From: Musa acuminata AAA Group | Taxonomy: Eukaryota > Streptophyta > Magnoliopsida > Zingiberales > Musaceae | Assembly: GCF_036884655.1 (NCBI RefSeq) | Contig: NC_088345.1 | Location: forward strand, 24,399,001 to 24,463,000 | DNA length: 64,000 nucleotides | Direction of reading: 5' to 3' | Shown here: positions 1 to 11,703 of the stretch, piece by piece | Layout: each line of letters starts with the position of its first letter | How positions within the stretch are numbered: the stretch's first letter is position 1 | Program-made: the position numbers and the translations under genes | Notes under the pieces: generated by a model | Told to the model about the DNA's origin: nothing | The model's database searches: none | The model's input: only the letters and a program-made list of their open reading frames with translations

Positions 1-437
1 GTTAGGACTCTAGCTTGGAGAGTCCTAATTGAGAGGGACATTCATGTAAAACTGTTAGGACTCTAGCTAGGATAGTCCTAATTGAGAGGGACATTCTGTT
101 AGAACTCTAGCTAGGAGAGTCCTAACTGAGAGGGGCATTCATGTAGGAGGTGTTTTCTTAGAGAAGAATTAGGAGTTGTAAGACAATAGGAGTCTTGACT
201 AGGAGTCCTACTAGGAGTTGGTTAGAAGTAAGAGTCTTAAGTATGAGTCCTATTATGAGTTAGGGTTTAGAAGCCCTATAAATAGCCATATATTCCTTCT
301 ATTTTCATAAGCAATAGATGAATCTTTTCTACAGCCTTTGAGCAGCAATTTGGAGGGAGGAACCCCTATAGAGTTCCAAGGAGGCCGATCCCCTAAAGAA
401 ATCAACCTCAAGTTTAGAATCTGCAAGGGTTCTAACA
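1..437 (+). repeat. 5' LTR of gypsy element A
   Basis: The sequence matches 4968-5405 along its whole length and ends TCTAACA just before the primer site. The first 145 bases hold three ~46-bp units, each with a near-perfect inverted repeat (TAGGACTCT ... AGAGTCCTA). A TATA box, CTATAAATA, lies at 276-284, so transcription likely starts near 305-315. The region after it is the R/U5 part. Confidence 0.93.
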
Positions 438-1710
438 CCTGGTATCAGAGTAATGTTCTTGGCATCTCGCTGCCCTTCCACTGCCATCCATCAGCCCTCC
501 ATAACTGTCCAAAGCAATTCTCATAATTGCTTAAAAGATCATCGCCGAATTCCACCATCATCTCCACCACCGCGGATCATCATTTGATCTCCCCGTGAAT
601 TGCAATAGGTTCTGGTTTCCTACCTTACTGCTGCTGCAATTTAGTTATACTTATTCGAAATCTAAAAAAAAAAACTATTCCTATATTGCTCCATAAACCT
701 TTCGTCACAAAGTTTTCATCTCTACGATGAAAGATACATTGCAGAATTCCAACCACATAGTACTATATGTTTGATCTTGCTACTATGCATTTTCTATCCA
801 AATTTCTATGAAATTTTTATGACATCTTTGACACTTCCTAACAGTAGATTTCCCTTTGGTTTTTTAAAAAAATTTTCAATATAAACCATTGATCTTTTAC
901 ATCTCATTCTGCTATACTTGAAAATCTGCACTGTGAAATTTCAGCCGCATAGCACTGTTTGTTTGATCTTGATACTACATTGTTTCAATCCAAATCTCTA
1001 CGAAACTTTTATGATAGATTTGACATTTCCTACCAGTGGATTTCCCTTTGGTTTAATCAAAAAATTCTCAATATAATCCACTGATCTTTTACGTCCAATC
1101 TGCTATACCTAAAAATCTGTGCTGCTGAAAATTTCATCCGCATATTGTTGCCTTAACTCATCTATTTGCAATCGTTTTTGAATGAAATTTCTTATACACT
1201 TCATAGATCATCTTGGCTTCGATATAAGATTGATCTATTAAGAAATTAATCTCTAAAACTGATTTTATGTTGCTGCAAATTTTCATCATATCCCGCTGAA
1301 ATTTTTCGATGAGAATTCTGCAATCACAACTTGCACCAATTTCCTTGCTGTTATACTATCGAAATTTTCTTGATTAAATGAGATATCCTTGTTGTCATAT
1401 AAATTATGATTTTGCTATCAATTCCCTCCTCAATTCTCTCTAGTTTTTGGTGGAAATTACGTCGAGAAACCATTGTTTCTTTGACAATAATTCTACTCTT
1501 ACAAGACAGCACATACTTGCTGCAACTTCCACTTATTTCTATCAAACCTTTGCTACCATCTACCACAGATACAAAAATTTCATCTACAGCCCTAAAACTC
1601 CACCAAACCACACCCTAAAACTGCACCCAAAATCGCCACAAAACAAGCCTAAACCGTAGCCTACATACACCAATCTACCAACCCTTTCGACCATCATCTC
1701 TCTCAACCAA
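438..1710 (+). other. Untranslated leader of element A with ~185-bp internal repeat
   Basis: This 1.27-kb stretch between primer site and gag has no credible gene. Between about 740 and 1150 a unit of roughly 185 bases is repeated twice with a partial third copy; each carries 'TTTGATCTTG(C/A)TACTA' and 'GATTTCCCTTTGGTTT'. The same duplicated leader occurs in copies B and E, so it predates their dispersal. A packaging signal could lie here, but none can be identified by eye. Confidence 0.7.
440..451 (+). promoter_or_regulatory. Primer binding site of element A (tRNA-Met)
   Basis: TGGTATCAGAGT lies two bases after the LTR end and complements the 3' end of initiator tRNA-Met with one change at the last base (C in copy B). 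It would prime minus-strand DNA synthesis. Confidence 0.9.
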
Positions 1711-3174
1711 TACATGCCTTTAACCCGACAACAAAAGAGAGATCTTAACATCACAGATTTGGCGGCATATACTATGGCATCTGAGGAGGTAATCAATGCT
1801 AAATTCGAAGCCTTCGAGGAGCGAATGTAGGATAAGATTCGGACGCTCTTTACCGAACTCATATTGGGTTGACCACTAAGCTTAAAGAAATCACATCAAG
1901 GAGAGAGCTATGCCCAATCGCACCAAACCCAAAGATATGACTTCAAAGAGAGGGGAAGCTCTATGACTGACCCCAACTATCTATGCATGAGAGTGGACTT
2001 CCCTAGATGGGAAGAAGGAGACCCGATTGGTTGGATCTCGCGCGCGGAGCGATATTTTCAGTGCCACAAAACCGCGAATGCATCTATGGTGAAAATTGTA
2101 GCTATACATCTTGAAGGGGATTCTATATAGTGGTTTGACTGGTTTGAAGATACTTATGGAGTTCTTTCATGGCGACAATTTAAAGAAGGACTGCTAATCC
2201 GCTTCAAACCAACCGATTACGAGAATATTGACGGACAACTAGCAAAGATCCGACAAATCCCCACCATTCAGGAGTACCAAACTTGGTTTGAAAGGTTATC
2301 TAATCAAACTCGTGATTGGTCTCAAAAACAACTATTGAGGTTCTTCATTGAGGGCTTGAAGCCGGAGATCCGAGGAGAAGTTAAAGCGCGACAACCGTAT
2401 ACGCTGATGGCAGCCATCTCTTTCGCACGACATCAAGAGGAGTAATTGAATCATGAAGCTCGGAGGACTAGGGTCACTCCTCAACTAGTAATATTGAAGC
2501 CCTCAGCCTCCCCTACTATTGACCAAGTCCCTACGCCAAAGAGGTTAACAAGAGAAGAGCTTCGGGAGCAATATGTGAAGGGGTTATGTTGGCATTGTGA
2601 CGAGCCGTGGAGTCGTGAGCATTGTTGTAGTAAAGGAGGACTTCTTATGATTGAACCGATAGAAGAAGAGGTTATTAAACATTCAAAAGAGAGCCTTGAA
2701 TATGAAGAAAAAGATGTAGAAGAAGAGCCACAACTAACCGAAGTTACGGTACATACACTAGTTGGCTACTCAAACCCGCAAACAATGAAAGTTGGAGGCC
2801 TTCTCAAACAACAACCGATCACTGTTCTCATCGACACGGGCAACACTAATAACTTCCTAAATAGTAAGGTTGCTATCCATATGAACTTACCTATTGAGAA
2901 TTGTAGCAGGTTTGTCGTTAAGGTCGCCAACGGACGGATTTTGAAGTGTGATCATAGGTGCCCGCAAGTGAAACTGTTGTTGCAGGACCAAGAGATAATT
3001 GTAGATTTCTTCCTCCTCCCCCTTGATGATCATGAGGCCATACCCAGAATTAAATGGTTGATGACATTAGGTGATATTTTTTGGAATTTTATGCAACTAA
3101 TTATAAAATTTTACAGTAAGGAGAAACAGGTGATACTGCACGGGAAACGTGAGGGCGACGTAACGACGATTTGA
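1711..3174 (+). pseudogene. gag-protease part of element A, with stops
   Basis: Gag forms the virus-like particle and protease processes it. The ATG at 1711 matches that of copies B and E. The retrotransposon gag domain is visible (MRVDFPRWEEGDPIGW ... QEYQTWFERLSNQT), then a zinc knuckle of the type CWHCDEPWSREHCC around 2590, an acidic linker, and an aspartic protease with the DTG motif (TVLIDTGNTNNF, near 2823-2858). In-frame stops lie at about 1828, 1870, 2128, 2443 and 3172. All segments are in one frame, so gag and pol were originally a single polyprotein. Confidence 0.88.
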
Positions 3175-3183
3175 ACACAACAA

Positions 3184-4950
3184 ATGGAGAAGGTTTTGCA
3201 TAAAGCATATAGTGGCTTTTTGGTACAACTTGAGCAACAAACTAAGGGAGAGCCAACAAAATTTGAAGATACAAATCTACTTCATTTGCTTGCTAAATTT
3301 TCAGATATATTTGACGAACCGCGCAACCTACCTCTTACCCGTCGGCATGATCATTGTATAATGATTCTTCCAGGCAAATCTCCAGCAAATGCTCAGCCAT
3401 ATCAATATCCACATCTCCAGAAGGGTTAAATAGATAGGATTGTAAAAGAGATGCTCAAAATAGGAGTTATTCGGCCAAGATGCAACCCCTACTCTTCACC
3501 GGTGCTCCTCAGACGAAAGAAGGATGGAATATGGCGATTATGTGTTGATTACCGAGCTCTCAATGGCATAACCATCAAGGATAAATACCCTATTACAGTA
3601 GTAGATAAGTTGCTAAGGGAGCACAAATCTTCACAAAGCTGGACCTTCGATCCGGGTATCATCAAATACGAGTATGTGAAGAAGACATACCGAAAACTAC
3701 CTTTTGAACACACAACAACCACTATGAATTTTTGCTTTCTTCATAAGAAGGTGGAATATCTTAGGCATATCATATCAGAGGAAGGTGTGGCAGTAGACCC
3801 CTTCAAAATTGGAGCAATGCAAAACTGGCTGACCCCGTGGAAGTGGAATATAAAATTGCTACATGGCTTTCGGGGTTTAACAAGCTACTACTACAAGTTC
3901 GTGAAAAACTATGGAGAGATCAGTGCACCACTTACTTCTTTACTAAAAAAAGATGTCTTCCAATGGTCAGACAGAGCCTCCGTTGCCTTCGACAAACTTA
4001 AGGCAGCCATGATGATGATGCCGTTGCTAACACTACCAGATTTCAACCGACCCTTTATTATTGAGGCCGACGCATCTGGAGTCGGAATTGGAGCCATTCT
4101 CATGCAAGATGGTCGACCACTCATATACACTAGCAAGGCATTATCTCCCTCCCATCAAAATAAGTCAACATATGATAAGAAGATGCTCGCCATTGTGCGC
4201 GCAGCAACGAGGTGGAGACCCAACTTGATTGGCCGACGATTTCAAATTAAAACCGACCATAAAAGCCTCAAGTACTTTTTGGAGTGAAAAATATCATCCC
4301 CTGAGTAGCAAAAAAGGGTAACAAAACTTCTTGGATTTGATTATGAAATAACTTACAAAAAAGGGAATGAGAATGTTCTTGTAGATGCGCTTTCGCAGCT
4401 ACCCGAGCAAGTTGAAGTTTCGGCCGTTTCACTTCCGACCAGCGACTTTCTTAAGGATATTAAGATGGAATGGCAGGAAGATTCAGAGACTAGTAAGATT
4501 ATAAAAAAGTTGGAGGAAGCACCAAGCCCCATGGCTCATTACAATTGGGGCTCAAAAGAATTACACTATAAGGGACGCATTGTGCTTACGATAAATTCTA
4601 CTTGCATCTTCACGAGCAGATTTTGGACAAAGTTATTCCATATGTAGGGTACTAAATTGAAAAGGAGTATGACATATCACCCACAAACCGATGGCCAGAC
4701 GAAAGTTTTAAATAGGTGCTTGGAGATAACCCAAAGCCACCCACCAAATATGACTATCCAAAGAGAACTCCAGACCCAGCCAAGTGCCATTATTGATCGA
4801 TGGATCGTAACTCGATGACGATGACCCACTAATGAAGTGCTAATACAGTGGGCGAACCTACCAATAGAAGATGCCACTTGGGAGAACTATGACGACTTAA
4901 AGATCAAATTCCCAGAATTCATGAATCATCAGCCTCGAGGACAAGGCTGA
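3184..4950 (+). pseudogene. pol remnant of element A: RT lacking its core, RNase H, integrase tail
   Basis: The frame resumes after gag. It shows the RT N-terminal part (SSPVLLRRKKDGIWRLCVDY), then a shifted stretch. At about 3730-3745 the sequence jumps from the 'HYEFL' position to 'KKVEYL.HIISEEGV', so the segment with the catalytic xDD box is absent. RNase H follows ([32 protein letters not shown]), with a stop at 4285. Integrase is reduced: at about 4585-4612 the 'GRIVL' region is fused directly to 'IFTSRFW', removing the zinc-finger and most of the DDE core, then YHPQTDGQT and a C-terminal tail ending at 'QPRGQG'. Confidence 0.88.
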
Positions 4951-4953
4951 TTT

Positions 4954-4967
4954 GAAGAGGGCGGGTC
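4954..4967 (+). promoter_or_regulatory. Polypurine tract of element A
   Basis: GAAGAGGGCGGGTC directly precedes the 3' LTR. It primes plus-strand DNA synthesis in this class. The same tract is seen in copies B (about 30064-30077) and E (just right of 47638 on the minus strand). Confidence 0.8.
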
Positions 4968-5405
4968 TGTTAGGACTCTATCTTGGAGAGTCCTAATTGA
5001 GAGGGACAATCATGTAAAACTATTAGGACTCTAGCTAGGAGAGTCCTAATTGAGAGGGACATTCTCTTAGGACTCTAGCTAGGAGAGTCCTAATTGAGAG
5101 GGGCATTCATGTAGGAGGTGTTTTCTTAGAGAAGAATTAGGAGTTGTAAGGGAATAAGAGTCTTGACTAGGAGTCCTACTAGGAGTTGGTTAAAAGTAAG
5201 AGTCTTAAGTATGAGTCTTATTAGGAGTTAGGGTTTAGAAGCCCTATAAATAGTCATGTATTCCTTCTATTTTCATAAGCAATAGATGAATCTTTTCTGT
5301 AGCCTTTGAGCAGCAACTTAGAGGGAGGAACCCCTATAGAGTTCCAAGGATGCCGATCCCCTAAAGAGATCAACCTGAAGTTTAGAATCTGCAAGGGTTC
5401 TAACA
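4968..5405 (+). repeat. 3' LTR of gypsy element A
   Basis: It begins TGTTAGGACTCT after the polypurine tract and ends TCTAACA. It is 438 bp with three inverted-repeat units at the start and the TATA box CTATAAATA. It differs from the 5' LTR at scattered positions, so the insertion is not recent. Confidence 0.93.
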
Positions 5406-5475
5406 GTTGGAGAAGACAACTTTCTCTTTAAATGCCAAGGCTATGAATGCCTTGTTTTATGCTTTGGATAAAAAT
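5406..5475 (+). pseudogene. 70-bp fragment of a copia gag (element H), target of A and G
   Basis: Translation of this short segment gives LEKTTFSLNAKAMNALFYAL, the UBN2-type gag of the Sirevirus-like copia elements (compare 16297-16368 and 63099-63162). It is trapped between the end of gypsy A and the end of the minus-strand copia G LTR. H was therefore an older plus-strand copia that received both insertions. The rest of H is not adjacent in this window. Confidence 0.8.
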
Positions 5476-6848
5476 TGTTAAGATCAAGAGCAAACTAAGA
5501 GGAGGAGGAGGAGGGGGGCGGGGGGGGGGGGGGGGGGCGGGGGGTTAGGGGTGGGGGGGGGAGGGTGAATTAGTGCAGTGAAAAACTTTCGTGATTAAAC
5601 CCGATTCTGAAAAGTATTTGTTTCGATTCAATCCATTTCGAAGAGTGATTAAATTTAAAAGCTTTCGTAAAAGTGCAAAGAGAAGATTAAGGAGATTTGT
5701 AGTAATGTAAATTTGCACAAATAAAAAACAAACTAGAATTTAGAGTAGTTCGATCATTGTGATAGTAGTTCGATCATTGTGACATACATCCACTTTTAGA
5801 TTTCTCCTCTATCGAGGTCACCGGCGTCCACTAAAGGCTTTTTTTTAATAGGCAATGACCAACCATCTTTTACATTGCTTTCTCCTTTTTACGGGCTTAG
5901 GAGACATCCCTTACAAGTCTCACACCTCTCTTGAATGATCTCAACACTTAGAAAGGGAGGAGGACTCTAGCACTTTTACAACTCTTGAATACTTCAAAGA
6001 ATCAAGATTATGCTAATACTTTTCATGCCCTTTCATGTAGAAAATGATGGGATTTTTGTAGGCCCTAATGGCTTCAAAATTGGAGCCTAAAAGTGTCACA
6101 TCCCCGAATTTCGGGGTACTGACGGTACCACCATCATTACTGGATAGTACTACCACCTGTAGTCTGACACTGGGTGCCACCACTTGATAGAGATCGGAGA
6201 CCAAGCTCTAATAGTAGCATTGTCAGACAGGGGCAGTACCACTACCTAGTTTGGGCGGTACCACCACCTAGACCACCTAGGAGAATGGGTCTCCCAAGCG
6301 GTGCCACCGTTGGCCATGTTTTCAAGGGCTGAATGGGTTATTCAATCTGGCCCAATTCAGCCCTGTTAAGGGCCTAGTTGGCCCCTAATTAAGTTAGTGG
6401 GATTACCTACCAATTCTAACTCAATCTGTTGTCTAACTATAGTAACTAAGACATAATCAAGGCACTCTTGTTTTGGTACGTTAATTGCTCTTCCGGCGAG
6501 CTTCTAATGATCTACCGACGATCTTCCAACGATCTACTAACGATCTTCCAATAAACTCTCAGCAATGTTCCAATGGACTCTCGGCAAGCTCCCAGACTTT
6601 ACACGATCTTTTTGGTGAGTTTCGACGAGCTTCTTTGGCAAGCTCCTAGACTTCTTCGTTGGTTCCAGCAGAACGTCTGACGAACATCCGGACTTCCAAC
6701 GAACTCTTGAATGTCCAACGAGATCTCGATCTTGACACCTGCTTTATGTCTTACTACTATCATAGTTAAACCTGCACACTTTTCTTAACATATTGATTAG
6801 ATCAAAAAATTAACAATTGATTTTGTCATCAAAATTCGAGATTCAATA
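5476..6848 (-). repeat. 3' LTR of copia element G
   Basis: On the minus strand it starts TATTGAATCTCG (TG changed to TA), next to a polypurine tract, and ends CTCTTGATCTTAACA at 5476. Near its end the usual poly-C tract has expanded into an impure G-rich run on the plus strand at about 5500-5568. The middle carries degenerate GCGGTACCACC motifs (about 6110-6310) instead of the clean palindromes in related LTRs. Confidence 0.85.
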
Positions 6849-8059
6849 ATCTCCCCCTTTTTGACGATGACAATCAATTGATAACAGAATTAATTTTAAC
6901 TCCCCCTATTTATATGTCATACTTGAAAAATATATTCTTGAATTTAAAGCCTTTGAATTCAAGTATCAAACCGATAAGTTAAGTTCATTTAAACTTATCA
7001 ACATGCATATCATGATACTTATCATGATTTGCCAAATCAAAATATGATGCTTCGTACTTGTGAAAATGATGTCAAGGCATGATATTCATTTTCAAGTCCA
7101 ATGATAATCAATCATTATTTACGAATTTCGAATATGAATGTTAACAAGAGGACAATTCTTGATAAAAGATAACAATTCATCAATCCATGGCAAGATATCA
7201 ATTGTAAATTGTAAGTTTTTGTTATGAAATCTTAATATAATGAAAGACATTTATCAAGTGTCTACAATGCAATACATTTTCACATTGTTTAATATGTCAA
7301 GTTGTTATCAATTTGTCATATTTCTCCCTCTTTGTCATCAACAAAAAGAAGAAAAATTCAATAATGCAAGTGTGGCAAAAATTCAAGCAAGTTTCATAAT
7401 GAATGTATGCAATAAATAAATGAAAGCAACCAAAACTTTGCATGATAATTTTTCTTTGAATAAGCTAACATGTTTACTTAAGAACATTTTGGTTCTTTTC
7501 TTTTTTCTTTTTGTTATGCAAGTCTCTTTCTTCCTTTATCACAAGAACAAGAAAAGGAAGAAGGGTAAGGAAGAAATCCATGAAGACCTGAATTCACAAA
7601 AGGATTTGAACTATGTCAAATTCAAAACAATAAATTAGTTTCATTAACTCAAGCTTCAATTTTAAAAAGAGAAGGATCAAGTGTATCAAACATAAATTAA
7701 GTCTGTTACACAGTAAATCAAATCCGTTACAGACTAAATGAAATCGTTATTCTTGCAAGTAATCATTACACACTAAAAATTCATAAAATCACTTCTTTCA
7801 TGAGAGGAGTAAGGTAGAGTTCATAAGAAATGATAAAATAGAGGTCCATGAATACAATCTGTTTCTCAATAAGAATTCATAATAGTGAAATCCATGAAAG
7901 ATGCATTTGTCAATAAGTTCAATGGGTGAAGGGACTAAGTGTATCAAATATCATTACATGATGAAGCAAGCGTATGAAATAAACTTGATACGACATAAAT
8001 TCATGAAAGCTCTATTCATGAAATACAAAAAGATAGTCCAAAAAAAAATATATAACAAC
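6849..8059 (-). other. 3' noncoding region of copia G with two polypurine tracts
   Basis: No gene is seen between the pol stop and the LTR. The main polypurine tract is at about 6849-6862 (minus strand AAAAAGGGGGAGAT). A second, similar tract inside the conserved sequence TTGTTGATGACAAAG lies at about 7322-7341. The rest is AT-rich. Confidence 0.75.
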
Positions 8060-9705
8060 TCATGAATTCAGATATTTTAACATGCTTATTTCACTTCTAA
8101 TGAAATCAAATTGTTCTTCATTTAAGGGTTTTGTAAAGATATCGGCCAATTGATATTTTATATCAATGAATTCTAAAATTACATCATGATTATTAATATG
8201 ATCTCATATAAAATAATACCTAATGTCAATGTGTTTAGTTTTAGAGTGTTGAATGAGATTTTTTATTAAACATATAGCACTTGTGTTGTCACATTTTATG
8301 GGAATGTTCTGAAAGTGAATCTTATAATCCTCTAAAGTGTTTTTCATCCACACAACTTGTGCACAACATGCACACTCAACTATGTATTCGGCTTCGGTTG
8401 TAGATAGTGCAATCATGTTTTGTTTCTTGGAAGACCAAGAGACAAGTGCATGACCTAAGAATTGACATGTCCTGGATGTGCTTTTTCTATCTAATCTATA
8501 TGCACCGAAATCTGCATCAGTATACGTAATTAACTCAAGGTTTTCATATTTTAAATACCATAATCCAAGATTAGTGGTTCCTTTAAGATATCTAAATATT
8601 CTTTTAAATGCTTTAAGATGAGATAGCTTAGGATTAGATTGAAACCTAACACAAAGTCCTACGCTAAATATGATATCTGGTCTTGTTGCGGTGAGGTATA
8701 GTAAACTACCTATCTTACCTCTATAAGCTTTTTGATCAAAGCTTTCTCTACTTTCATCAATCTCTAACTTAGTGGAGGTACTCATAGGAGTATTGATAGC
8801 CTTTGAGCTATCCATATTAAACTACTTTAGCAAGTCTAATGCATATTTTGATTGACTAAGAAAAGTACCATTACTAAGTTATTTGATTTGTAAGCCTAAA
8901 AAGAAGGTTAGTTCCCTATCAAACTCATTTCAAATTCTAGACTCATATTCTTTGCAAATGATTTGCATAAAGATTCATTAGTAGACCCAAAAATGATATC
9001 ATCAACATAAATTTGAATAATAAGAAAATTATTTTTAAATTTTTTAATAAATAATATGGTATCAACCTTACCTTTAGAAAAATTATTTTGCATAAGAAAT
9101 GAGCTAAGTCTCTCATACCAAGCCCTTAGGGCTTATTTCAATCAATAGAAAATTTTAGTCAATTTAAACATATGATTTGAGAAACTATCATTCTCAAATC
9201 CGAGAGGTTGTTCAACATAAACTTCTTCGGAAATAAAGCAATTAAGAAAAGTACTTTTAACATCTATTTGAAATAGCTTAAAAATATTACTACTAGCGTG
9301 GGCAAGGAGCATCCTTGTGGCTTCTAATCGTGCCATAGGAGCAAAGGTTTCTTCATAATCGATACCTTCTTCTTGGTTGAAACCTTTGGCCACTAATCTA
9401 GCATTGTTTCTAACCACAAAACCAAATTCATCTTGATTATTTCTAAAGACCTATTTACTATCAATAACTAAATAGTCATTAGGCCTTGGAACAAGCTTCC
9501 AAACCTCATTTCTCTCAAATTGATTCAACTCTTCTTGTATTGCGATAACCCATGAATTATCTTTCAAGTCATCGTCAATGTATTTAGGTTCAATTTAGGA
9601 GAGAAAATCGACGTTGGCACAAAAATTCTTAAGAGAAGAATGAGTTTGAACCCTTTTTGTTGTGTCTCCTATAATTAGCTCCTTAGGCTGAGTATCTACA
9701 TACTT
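8060..9705 (-). pseudogene. pol of copia G: reverse transcriptase and RNase H part
   Basis: On the minus strand, from 9705 downward: end of the linker (KYVDTQPKELIIG), RT start (ARLVAKGFNQEEGIDYEETF at about 9400), the catalytic box YVDDIIFGS near 9000, then RNase H (MDSSKAINTPMS ... DADFGAYRLDRKSTSRTCQ ... STTEAEYI) and a C-terminus ending at a stop near 8060. The RT is broken by stops and small shifts between 9142 and 8816. The catalytic YVDD is intact but the reading frame is not. Confidence 0.88.
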
Positions 9706-9881
9706 GCTTGGAAACTTTAATTTTTTTATACTCTTTAATGGCTCACCTATTGGCTTTTTTGGGAGCACGAATGACATCTGACAAGGTAATCCACTTTCTC
9801 CATATCTCTTTACTATTGCAATGGATGGACTTAGCTGTATGTTGGAACAGGTAGTCTTGAAAGGCAGCATTAAGGTACCAA

Positions 9882-10313
9882 ATGCTGGTTCTATTCACAT
9901 ATCACACAACATTTGCATATGATTTACTCATATTTCTCCAGAATGATCCAACTTCAGTGAGGAACCTAGCTACTATTCTGGATGACTTTGGTATGATTTA
10001 TGGTCTTCAGTTAAATCATGCGAAAAGTAAAGTCTTTATGGGTCCTTGCATTGAGGACAAGGATTTTATTACACACACTTTGGGGGTTAGTGAGGAAAGT
10101 CTGCCAGTTCCGTATCTGAGTCTCCCACTCATATCCACTAGCATTCATAAAACCCATAGTCAATCTATCCGGCAAAAAATAAAGAATAGAATTTCTTCCT
10201 GGAAAAGTAGGCTTCTATCAAAAGCAAGAAGACTTGAACTCATCCATTTGGTGTTGTACTCTTATTCTATATATTGGTCTAATGCTTTTCTTCTGCCTGT
10301 TGGACTTATCTAG
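9882..10313 (+). pseudogene. LINE reverse transcriptase fragment
   Basis: This open stretch carries the RT palm region of the LINE. The catalytic FADD box reads FAYD, which would abolish metal binding. It is followed by GLQLNHAKSKVF and ISSWKSRLLSKARRLELIH, typical of plant L1-like RTs. The upstream RT portion (9768-9880) is in another frame, so a frameshift separates them. A stop at 10311 interrupts the thumb. Confidence 0.85.
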
Positions 10314-11046
10314 GAAATTGAACGGTTATTAATGAACTTCTTCTAGAATGACACAAATGATAAGGTAATGCATATGGTAAATTGGGACAACATCTGCAAA
10401 CCGAAAGATCAAGGGGGCCTGAACTTAAGAAATATTAGAGATTGGAATAAAACATGTTTGGTATAACAATTGTGGGATCTTTTTACAAAATAAATGTTCC
10501 TTATGGTCATATTGGGTTTCTGCTAGGTATCTTTCAAAGTAATCAATTTGAAAAATTTTAATAAGAACATATCACTCTACAACTTGGAAAGGAATTTTAA
10601 AGGCAAGAAATTGGCTAATCAAACACATTTCTTATGCGATCTTTTTTGGAACTAGTACTAATATATGGTACGATCCTTGAATAAATGGGAAGAGTATATT
10701 TCAATTATATAGTAACAGAATACGAAAAGACCTTGGGGCTACCAAAGATTAGAAGGTTTCTGAGTTCATTGCTAACGGTACTTGGTGTCTCCCTAATCCT
10801 ATTTCTCCTGAAATGATATCTCTTTGGCCAACTATCAAAGCTATTCCAATCAAGAACAACTCTTCAGATACACTTATTTGGCCTTATGATAATGGCAAAT
10901 TTAGTGCCACATCCGTATAGAATCAAATCAAGCAAAAAAATAACAAGTGGATCCCAAGCAGTTGGATATGGGATCAACCGGGATCACAAAGACATTCCCT
11001 ATGTACATGGTAGGCCCTTCTTAATAAACTACTTACAATAGATAAT

Positions 11047-11427
11047 ATGAAGAGAAGAGGTATCTATCATGTTAACCGATGCTCCCTTTGTATGCAACAA
11101 GAAGAAACTGTTGACCACCTCTATTTTGCTTGTGAATATACTAAATGGATATGGAAGGAGATTCTCCAGCGATTTGAACTCAATAGGCTGCCACAACCAA
11201 ACTTGCATCAAGAATTATGTGACCTCATGCAATGTTTCTTAAGAAAAGAGCCTCTTACACAAGTAGCAAAGGTTACTTTCAGATGTGCTATTTGGTGGAT
11301 ATGGAAGGAGAGATGTAGCAGAATCTTTGAGTGTCAATACACAAACAATGCTCAACTCTTGACAGAGATTATTAGAGACTCAAGATTATGCATGGAGCAC
11401 GATCTCAAAATGGAGCACTTTACATGA
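11047..11427 (+). pseudogene. LINE C-terminal zf-RVT region
   Basis: The 126-residue frame has the pattern C-x2-C-x(9)-H-x3-C (CSLCMQQEETVDHLYFAC) followed by W-rich segments (WIWKEILQRF, IWWIWKERC). This matches the zinc-binding region after RT in plant LINEs. It ends about 250 bp before the poly(A) tail. The segment 10314-11046 between it and the RT fragment is recognisably LINE-derived (e.g. KPKDQGGLNLRN near 10400) but full of stops. Confidence 0.82.
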
Positions 11428-11703
11428 AGAGAAAAATATATTTTTGTCAAATTCAATTTTGCTATTAGCTTAAGATCTTGAGCATGATGTTAAATGTTGT
11501 ACCCACTGGTAGTCTTGGCATATCTTAACATCTTGGCTATAGTTATGAGTTAAAATCTACAGCATGTGTAGTCATAACTACCACATGTATACTCAATGAG
11601 TTACTTGACATTGTCTATGACTTGTATAGACAAAGCTATTTGTAGAAATTTACACATAATCAATTTACTTTTATTTAAAAAAAAAAAGAGTATCTACATA
11701 CTT

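Larger units (their letters stand above)
1..5405 (+). mobile_element. Ty3-gypsy LTR retrotransposon A, 5.4 kb, RT- and integrase-deleted
   Basis: The element runs LTR, tRNA-Met primer site, long leader, gag-protease, pol remnants, polypurine tract, LTR. The first base of the 5' LTR (T of TG) lies just outside the window. The 3' LTR ends at 5405 in TCTAACA, followed by GTTGG as the expected right target duplication; the left copy is outside. Length is about half that of a complete chromovirus, because the catalytic part of reverse transcriptase and most of integrase are missing. Two more copies of the same family lie in the window (25149-30559 and 47201-56720) with the same deletions. In-frame stops make this copy dead. 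Confidence 0.93.
9706..11687 (+). mobile_element. 5'-truncated LINE (non-LTR retrotransposon) with 16-bp target duplication
   Basis: The insert is plus-strand, ends in a poly(A) run (about 11677-11687), and is flanked by identical GAGTATCTACATACTT at 9690-9705 and 11688-11703. It interrupts pol of copia G. It contains the later RT motifs QGNPLSPYLFTIAMDGL (from 9782) and FAYDLLIF (FADD box with the first D changed to Y), thumb-region sequence (ISSWKSRLLSKARRLELI), and a C-terminal zf-RVT-like segment (CSLCMQQEETVDHLYFAC, about 11080-11130). The endonuclease and first RT half are missing. Frameshifts and stops show it is dead. Confidence 0.9.

Noticed and set aside
7420..7638. Plus-strand 72-codon frame with a hydrophobic segment and a Lys-rich tail
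   Set aside because: It lies in the noncoding tail of minus-strand copia G, in AT-rich sequence, with no matching frame in the tails of D, I or F.
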